From CAYLGT01 sp964383465 (GTDB lineage Bacteria; Patescibacteriota; Saccharimonadia; Saccharimonadales; Saccharimonadaceae): a DNA stretch of 34,743 bases. The stretch spans positions 1 to 34,743 of the forward strand of contig CAYLGT010000009.1 of assembly GCA_964383465.1 (NCBI GenBank), in the 5' to 3' direction. Of the stretch, positions 29,620 to 34,743 are shown one piece after another. The notes beneath the pieces were generated by a model. The model made no database searches and had not been told where the DNA came from. It worked only from the letters and a program-made list of their open reading frames with translations. Made by a program: the position numbers and the translations under genes. Numbering within the stretch: the stretch's first letter is position 1; every line of letters begins with the position of its first letter.

Positions 29620-30708
29620 ATGAAACATATCGTCATCGATGCAAGGATCGTCAACACGACTACCGGCACGTATGTCGAACGACTACTTCACTACCTACAG
29701 AAGCTCGACAAAAAGAACCATTACACCGTGCTGATCCCGTCGAAAGACAAGGATTTCTGGAAACCCTATGCCAAAAACTTTTCTGTGAAGTTTGCAGATT
29801 TTCCCGACTACTCCCTCCAAGAACAGTTGGGGTTCAAATCATTTCTCGATCGACTCGAGGCAGATCTCGTTCATTTTTGCATGCCACAACAACCTATCCT
29901 CTACAGAGGTGCAAAAGTGACGACCATCCACGACCTCACGCTTTTGAAGGAATATAACTCTGACAAAAACTTCTTTATGTACAAGTTTAAGCAGCAAGTC
30001 GGTAAATTTGTTTTCAAAAAAGTCGCCCATGATAGTCGCGCCGTAATTGTACCTACCCAATACACCAAAGATGACCTAGTAGCCTACGCAAAAATCTCAC
30101 CAGACAAAGTGTACGTGACGTACGAGGCAGCTGACATCGGTCAGTTCGAGCTCATCCCTTATGAAGTGCCGTTTAAAAAATTCTTGGTGAACGTCGGGCA
30201 TCATAGCGACTACAAAAATAACGTGCGCCTCGCTGAAGCGCATCAAAAACTGCTCGAAAAATACCCTGATCTCGGACTCGTCTTTATCAACGGCCCGACC
30301 GACGCGGTGAAGGCAAACAAGAAATTGTTCGAAGATCGTGGCTATCAGAACATTCATTTCACTATGAAAGCTATGAAAGGTGAACGTGACTATCTCTACG
30401 GCAAAGCAACTGCTTACGTCACCCCTTCACTCCGCGAAGGCTTTGGACTCGGCGGACTAGAGGCTATGGGCTTCGGCCTTCCCGTGCTCTCGAGTAACGC
30501 AACTTGTCTTCCAGAGGTCTATGGCGACGGCGCCCTCTTCTTTGATCCTTTAGACGTTGACGATATGGTAGCGAAAATTGACTCGGTCCTCTCGAGCGAT
30601 AAAGTGCGCAAAGACCTCATCAAACGTGGCAAAGCACGCTGGTCAACCTTCTCTTGGGAAAAAATGGCTCGAGAAACGCTCGAAGTCTACAAACGGTCGT
30701 TATCTTAA
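29620..30708 (+). CDS. Glycosyltransferase family 4
   Basis: 362-residue GT-B enzyme. N-terminal MKHIVIDARIVNTTTGTYVERLLHYL has the short Gly/Thr loop of GT4 mannosyl- or rhamnosyltransferases; TTIHDLTLL follows near residue 105. The C-terminal half has FLVNVGHHSDYKNNVRLAEAH, YVTPSLREGFGLGGLEAMGFGLPVLSS (EX7E) and LPEVYGDGALFFDP. No membrane helix. The gene abuts the epimerase gene without spacing, so the epimerase product (UDP-ManNAc or related) is a likely donor for this or a neighbouring transferase. It overlaps the convergent methyltransferase gene by 4 nt. Confidence 0.92.
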   Translation: MKHIVIDARIVNTTTGTYVERLLHYLQKLDKKNHYTVLIPSKDKDFWKPYAKNFSVKFADFPDYSLQEQLGFKSFLDRLEADLVHFCMPQQPILYRGAKVTTIHDLTLLKEYNSDKNFFMYKFKQQVGKFVFKKVAHDSRAVIVPTQYTKDDLVAYAKISPDKVYVTYEAADIGQFELIPYEVPFKKFLVNVGHHSDYKNNVRLAEAHQKLLEKYPDLGLVFINGPTDAVKANKKLFEDRGYQNIHFTMKAMKGERDYLYGKATAYVTPSLREGFGLGGLEAMGFGLPVLSSNATCLPEVYGDGALFFDPLDVDDMVAKIDSVLSSDKVRKDLIKRGKARWSTFSWEKMARETLEVYKRSLS

Positions 30709-31562
30709 TCTTTGTTTTTAGTGATGCAGATTGTTCGTCGCCGTAAACCATTCTGTCCAAAAATAGAGTCTACTTCTTGTTCAAACACTCTATACGTAGC
30801 CCCATCGAGGGTTTGAAGCGCCGTGTCTACCGCGCCACCATCCGATACCCTTACGAAGCCCTCCTTTAGCCAGCCATCAACAAGATACGCGGTAGCGCCG
30901 GGCTTTAGAACGCGCACAATTTCACTGAATGCTTTCGCAACCTCTTCAGTTGCGCGCAGTTTTTGAATCTTCGGATCTTTTGAGTATTCAATGGATGAAT
31001 GCATGTAGTACGGCGCACCGTAGACCGACACAACACCGTCGAAAGTGTCGGCACGAAAAGGAAGCGCCTGCGCGAATGATGCGACAGTCATGTTACCAGG
31101 ACGGATGTCCTTCAGAACCGTACGCATACCTCGCATGAAAGCTCTGAGGCGAGGCTGCTCCCTTTCCTGAGCATGATTGGTGTCCAGCAGTGCGTGGCGA
31201 TGCTCTGGAAGCGCAAGCGCGGGGTTAACAGAGACCACGTCGACGCCATCTTTGCGTGCGTCTAGCCCAAACGATTCGTATACTCCAGAACCAAGATCCA
31301 GTAGCTTCTTTCCCTTAAATTTGGCGATATCAAAACCCGGCCCTTCCACTCCCCAAGGTTCATTGATGAGGGAAGTGTAAAGTTCAACGCCCCGGTTATA
31401 CATAGATCCATCACGCGGCACCCAGGCAAGTTCTGGGCGCTCAGTGTCGAGTTTTATACCGCCTGTTGAAGCATGAATTCTGTCCTCAAAGGTTGTGAAT
31501 CCGCGCATATGTACAGTTGCGAACTCATGTTTCTTTGGAGGATTTGGTGTATGTTCAGACAT
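30705..31562 (-). CDS. Class I SAM-dependent methyltransferase
   Basis: 285 residues. Motif I is KLLDLGSGVYESFGLDA near 87-103, motif II region DVVSVNPAL, and LPFRADTFDGVVSVYG near 170-185 corresponds to motif IV of Methyltransf_11-type enzymes, followed by EIVRVLKPGATAYLVDG. The N-terminal 80 residues are not typical and could form a cap that sets the substrate. The target is unknown; the position between glycan genes suggests a sugar or glycolipid. The ATG at 31562 is preceded by a TATTAT box with TGc, 23 nt upstream. It is transcribed in the same direction as the isomerase 67 bp upstream. Confidence 0.8.
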   Translation of the reverse strand: MSEHTPNPPKKHEFATVHMRGFTTFEDRIHASTGGIKLDTERPELAWVPRDGSMYNRGVELYTSLINEPWGVEGPGFDIAKFKGKKLLDLGSGVYESFGLDARKDGVDVVSVNPALALPEHRHALLDTNHAQEREQPRLRAFMRGMRTVLKDIRPGNMTVASFAQALPFRADTFDGVVSVYGAPYYMHSSIEYSKDPKIQKLRATEEVAKAFSEIVRVLKPGATAYLVDGWLKEGFVRVSDGGAVDTALQTLDGATYRVFEQEVDSIFGQNGLRRRTICITKNKD

Positions 31563-31629
31563 TTTTGTTTTGGAAAGGTCTGACTAAATAATAGCACATA
31601 AATAGCGAAATGTCAAGAGGTGGAACGAT

Positions 31630-32679
31630 CTAGCCGAGTTCTTTTTTGAACTTCTCGATCAGCGGCACTGGACCTGGATCGACGTTGTTGAGAATACCGA
31701 GGTAGATGCTCGTGAAGTCAGCGAGCAAGCTCACCCAGAGCAGCTGCTTGAGTACCGTATCGCCCTCGGGCTGTATGACCGTTGCCTTCGGGCGTTTGCC
31801 GCTCAGTAGACGATCGCTTAGTTCAAATCGCTGACGGATTCGTGGCAGCTCGAGGTCGCTCACGATATCGTAGATGGCGAAAGGCTTCTCGACGGGATGT
31901 GAGCTCCAGCCCATAAATTCGTTGTGGTTAAACTCAGGGTACTCGTTCCAAAACGCCGTGTTTTTGGCATTTTCATTCCAACTAATTTTCCACTTATAGG
32001 CCGCAGCAGCCATGTACGGACCACCGAAAAATACTGCCGTTTTGCCCGCGGCATCGACCGCCATTTGCTTGGCGACATTGTCGCTATGAGGCGTCGTTTT
32101 TTGCCACAAAGGTACGAACTGTTCGAGCCACTGACAGGCCTCGGTTAGCTCGTCCAGAGCCGATTCATCGACGAGCTTGTAAGCAATGAGGAGTTGCGTG
32201 AGTGCTTTTAGTTGGGCAATTGTCAGCATCCGCGGTTGTATAGGCAAGTTCGGCAACTCGACATGCGCCACACCGTCGTGCTTGGCATCTTCGAGTAGCT
32301 TACCGCCCTTCTCGACGACCGCAACCTGCGCGCCCACCGAAAGCGCCGCTTCATAGGCCGACAGCGTTTCTTCGGTGTTTCCAGAACAGCTACTAGCAAT
32401 GACGAGTGTGCTTTCGTCGGCATAGGCCGGTAGCCCATACGAGCGAAAGACCTCAAACGGCAGCTTAATCCTCGGCGCAAGCCAGGTTTTGATCTGAAGA
32501 GCCGCAAGCGCCGAGCCACCCATGCCGCTCACAATCACTTTCGTGATCGGTCGCACTTCAGACGGAGCGTGCACTATCTCGAGTGGAATCGAGATTTGTT
32601 CGGGCTGCTTCACGGCAGAATCAAGCGTTTTCTCACTGTCGCGCTGTTCAAGTATGTTTTGGTTGTCGAGTATATCCAT
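31630..32679 (-). CDS. Bifunctional phosphoglucose/phosphomannose isomerase
   Basis: SIS-domain isomerase interconverting glucose-6-P, fructose-6-P and mannose-6-P. 349 residues, typical for the short bifunctional type found in archaea and many CPR bacteria. First SIS domain: VIVSGMGGSALAALQIKTWL and ASSCSGNTEETLSAYEAAL, with the Ser/Thr-rich phosphate loop; second domain has KISWNENAKNTAFWNEYPEFNHNEFMGW with the catalytic Glu and His of the family. It links central sugar metabolism to GDP-mannose and surface glycan precursors, in line with the nearby transferases. The ATG at 32679 has TAGAAT 6 nt upstream (32686-32691), again suggesting a leaderless mRNA. Confidence 0.93.
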   Translation of the reverse strand: MDILDNQNILEQRDSEKTLDSAVKQPEQISIPLEIVHAPSEVRPITKVIVSGMGGSALAALQIKTWLAPRIKLPFEVFRSYGLPAYADESTLVIASSCSGNTEETLSAYEAALSVGAQVAVVEKGGKLLEDAKHDGVAHVELPNLPIQPRMLTIAQLKALTQLLIAYKLVDESALDELTEACQWLEQFVPLWQKTTPHSDNVAKQMAVDAAGKTAVFFGGPYMAAAAYKWKISWNENAKNTAFWNEYPEFNHNEFMGWSSHPVEKPFAIYDIVSDLELPRIRQRFELSDRLLSGKRPKATVIQPEGDTVLKQLLWVSLLADFTSIYLGILNNVDPGPVPLIEKFKKELG

Positions 32680-32685
32680 AAGCTT

Positions 32686-32691
32686 ATTCTA
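32686..32691 (-). promoter_or_regulatory. -10 box of the isomerase gene
   Basis: TAGAAT on the minus strand, 6 nt before the ATG; no ribosome site fits in between. Confidence 0.4.
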
Positions 32692-32762
32692 CCTGCTTTC
32701 GCCCCACGGGTCATCTGTGATAAAGTTATGATAAATAAGCATAAAAACTAACGAGGTGGGAC

Positions 32763-33359
32763 ATGGATATTTCTAACACGCCAAGCACAACTGATGATCA
32801 AGAGCTTGCTAAGGTGCTCGAGAGCATGAATGAGCAGGCCGACACAGCACCTGCTGATGATCAAGCCGGCTTTGCGGCTCCGGCAGCCGAGCCTGTCTCC
32901 GAACCAGCTCCCGTGGCAGACGACGCTGTCGTTCCAGGTGACCCAGCTCTGTCGCTCGACGAAGAAAACTCTATGCCTCCTTATCTCAACGAGGTTGCCG
33001 AGCAGCCTGCTGCTCCAGAGTTTACGCCAGTAGCTCCCCCTGCTGCCGAGCCAGTTCCGGAAGCGCCTGTCATGCCTGAAGCAGCACCGGTTTCTACACC
33101 ACCTGCCGCTTCGCCTGAGCTCGAAAGCATCAAACGAAGCGCTCTTGAAGAACTTCGTCCTCTCGTCGATAAGCTCGACCTGCCTGCTGACGAACGGTTC
33201 GACACCTTGCTACTCCTCATCCGTTCAACTGACGACCGTACTCTGGTCAGTGCAGCTCATGACGCCGCTCAACAGATCACCGATGACACCAAACGCGCCC
33301 AGGCCCTTCTGGACGTCATCAAAGAGATCGACTACTTCTCAGGTCAAACCCCCCAGTAA
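32763..33359 (+). CDS. Hypothetical acidic Pro/Ala-rich protein
   Basis: Not recognised. 198 residues from the ATG at 32763 with a GAGGTGGG site. The first 120 residues are disordered and acidic, made of Pro, Ala, Glu and Val (repeated AAPAAEPV/EPAPV/PAAEPVPEAP patterns). The last 75 residues form a compact helical domain (ESIKRSALEELRPLVDKLDLPADERFDTLLLLIRSTDD, AHDAAQQITDDTKRAQALLDVIKEIDYF). No signal peptide or membrane helix. It stands alone, divergent from the isomerase gene and facing groEL across a shared terminator. The layout of a flexible arm plus a small helical domain suggests a binding protein, but the partner is unknown. Confidence 0.8.
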   Translation: MDISNTPSTTDDQELAKVLESMNEQADTAPADDQAGFAAPAAEPVSEPAPVADDAVVPGDPALSLDEENSMPPYLNEVAEQPAAPEFTPVAPPAAEPVPEAPVMPEAAPVSTPPAASPELESIKRSALEELRPLVDKLDLPADERFDTLLLLIRSTDDRTLVSAAHDAAQQITDDTKRAQALLDVIKEIDYFSGQTPQ

Positions 33360-33375
33360 TCCAAACATCCATAAC

Positions 33376-33401
33376 AAAAGAGGCCAGTGTAGGCCTCTTT
33401 T
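33376..33401. terminator. Bidirectional terminator between the Pro/Ala-rich gene and groEL
   Basis: AAAAGAGGCC/GGCCTCTTTT with a 6-nt loop; T run on both strands. It ends the plus-strand gene at 33359 and the minus-strand groEL. Confidence 0.92.
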
Positions 33402-33415
33402 GTTTCGTCGGCTTC

Positions 33416-34743
33416 CTAGTAGCCCATACCGCCAGGCATGCCACCGGTGGCTGGAGTTTCAGGCTCGGGAACGTCAACGACGAGTGCGCCCATCGTCATA
33501 GCGGTTGCAGCGATCGACACAGCGTTCTGCACAGCTTGGCGGGTTACCGCCGCTGGGTCAACAACACCTGCGGCTTTCAAGTCCACTACCGTACCCGGTT
33601 CGTTGACATCGACACCATGACCAGGCTTCGCAGCCTGCACCTGTGCGAGGAGCGCATCGGCGTTGAGACCAGCGTTAAGCATCAGTTGACGAAATGGCTC
33701 GTACAGCGCACTCTTCAGTACTAAACGGCCCGCAGAAACGCTGTCAGAGCCCTTAGAATCGATTTTATCGGCCAAGTTCACGAGTGTTACACCACCACCG
33801 GGCACGATTCCTTCCTCGAGCGCTGCTTTAGTCGCCGCAACAGCGTCGTCGACACGAAACTTCTTTTCGTCGATCTCGGTCTCGGTCGCACCACCCACCT
33901 TGATAACCGCCACTTTGCCACTCAGCGCAGCAGCGCGTTTGTCATAATTTTCTTTTTCGTATTCACTCGAGGCAACTTCCGCTTGTGAGCGAATCTGTGC
34001 CAGGCGTGCTTCGATGTCGGCAGTCTTTCCCGCACCCTCAACGACAGTCGTAGCGTCTTTACTGACGATCACTTTGCGAGCCGTTCCTACGACTTCGAGC
34101 TCGACATTCTCAAACGTCATTCCCTGGTCTTCAGAAATAACCTGGGCCCCGGTGAGAGTTGCCAGGTCGGCAAGCACTTCTTTGCGACGCTCTCCAAAGC
34201 TTGGTGCCTTCACCGCAACAGTGTTAAACACGCCCTTGAGCTTGTTGAGCACCAGGATACCCAGCGCCTCACCTTCAACCTCTTCGGCGACGAGTACTAC
34301 ATCTTTCTTTCCGGCCGCAGCCAATTTCTCGAGAAGTGGGAGAAATTCTTGGACGCTCGACACTTTGCGGTCTGTGATGACGATGGCAGGCTTTTCGTAC
34401 ACCGCCTCTTGGCGAGCCGTATCAGTCACCATGAGCGCACTGACATATCCCCTATCAAACGTGAAGCCTTCCACCACTTCCGCTTCCATCTCGAGCCCCT
34501 GACCCGCTTCGACGGTCACAACGCCGTCTCGGCCAACTTTGTCGATCACATCGGCAATCATCGCCCCGATCTGTTCGTCACCTGCCGAAATGGTCGCCAC
34601 TTCGGCCACACGATTCTTCTTGCCCGTCACTGGCTCGGCCAAAGTCGCGAGTGCGGACAATACCTCTGCGCCAGCGGCTTCAACACCTTTTCGAAGCTCC
34701 ATGGGGTTGTGTCCCGCCGCGATCAGACGATTCGCCTGCTCCA
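33416..34743 (-). CDS. groEL: Chaperonin GroEL, C-terminal part (cut by right edge)
   Basis: 60-kDa chaperonin. About 442 codons are present; the frame stays open to the window edge (EQANRLIAAGHNPMELRKG), so roughly the first 100 residues are missing. Family marks are all there: ISAGDEQIGAMIADVIDKVGRDGVVTVEAGQ, DRGYVSALMVTDT, KAPSFGERRKEVLADLATLTGAQVIS, VIKVGGATETEIDEKK, VDDAVAATKAALEEGIVPGGGVTLV, and the end ETPATGGMPGGMGY, a short form of the Gly-Gly-Met tail. It ends at the shared terminator. The upstream neighbour (groES or a promoter) is outside the window. Confidence 0.97.
   Translation of the reverse strand, partial: EQANRLIAAGHNPMELRKGVEAAGAEVLSALATLAEPVTGKKNRVAEVATISAGDEQIGAMIADVIDKVGRDGVVTVEAGQGLEMEAEVVEGFTFDRGYVSALMVTDTARQEAVYEKPAIVITDRKVSSVQEFLPLLEKLAAAGKKDVVLVAEEVEGEALGILVLNKLKGVFNTVAVKAPSFGERRKEVLADLATLTGAQVISEDQGMTFENVELEVVGTARKVIVSKDATTVVEGAGKTADIEARLAQIRSQAEVASSEYEKENYDKRAAALSGKVAVIKVGGATETEIDEKKFRVDDAVAATKAALEEGIVPGGGVTLVNLADKIDSKGSDSVSAGRLVLKSALYEPFRQLMLNAGLNADALLAQVQAAKPGHGVDVNEPGTVVDLKAAGVVDPAAVTRQAVQNAVSIAATAMTMGALVVDVPEPETPATGGMPGGMGY

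Noticed and set aside
1..34743. Alternative genetic code (UGA as Gly)
   Set aside because: UGA acts as a normal stop, for example at the end of the PPDK-like gene where it overlaps the next start; conserved glycines are encoded by GGN.
1..34743. CRISPR array, insertion sequence, rRNA or replication origin
   Set aside because: No regularly spaced repeats, transposase motifs, rRNA signatures or DnaA-box clusters were seen.

Overview
The window reads like a mid-GC, gene-dense bacterial chromosome of the Candidate Phyla Radiation, most probably a Candidatus Saccharibacteria (TM7) relative. The reasons are a WhiB-like Fe-S domain beside a sigma-70 gene, a DnaG without zinc ligands, very short or absent 5' leaders, a lone bifunctional phosphoglucose/phosphomannose isomerase, and no amino-acid or lipid biosynthesis genes in 34.7 kb. 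The standard code with UGA as stop is used. This assignment is inference, because no rRNA or marker tree is available. A 100-N assembly gap lies at 2763-2862.

Layout. 1-9326 (all minus): a replication/transcription block, read in transcription order as dnaG, rpoD, a P-loop nucleotide kinase, then a tightly packed set of an acidic unknown protein, a second sigma-70-like factor with a long N-terminal extension, a WhiB-domain protein and polA (cut by the left edge). 9384-13646: a small membrane-anchored protein, a YjbR/MmcQ-like protein, a GC-rich orphan behind a long structured leader, oligoribonuclease, a hypothetical, and a divergent FMN-reductase/HxlR pair around an inverted-repeat operator. 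13663-14534: a stretch rich in hairpins with no long gene and a classic minus-strand terminator, a candidate structured RNA. 14568-19271: GC-rich orphan genes, including an operon of a PPDK-like protein that keeps the ATP-grasp and phospho-His domains but not the PEP/pyruvate barrel, a Cys-based phosphatase and a small orphan. 19375-24383: mscL, argS, a membrane-anchored hypothetical, pyrG and tRNA-Ser(GGA) with a duplicated 3' end. 24597-26611: a MacB/FtsX-type ABC exporter. 26615-32679: surface-sugar genes (nucleotidyltransferase, two GT4 glycosyltransferases, UDP-GlcNAc 2-epimerase family, methyltransferase, sugar-phosphate isomerase). 32763-34743: an acidic Pro/Ala-rich protein and groEL (cut by the right edge).

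The most promising unexplained parts are: (i) the PPDK-like/phosphatase/orphan operon, with a candidate 10-codon leaderless leader peptide and a leader hairpin; (ii) the GC-rich orphan at 10545-11102, whose consensus promoter drives a candidate 15-codon leaderless peptide, an attenuator-like hairpin and a Shine-Dalgarno hairpin; (iii) the structured RNA region; (iv) the unknown/sigma/WhiB/polA cluster; (v) a recurrent layout with a -10 box only 6-10 nt before the start codon. All functional claims rest on motif reading by eye, without database searches or folding software.
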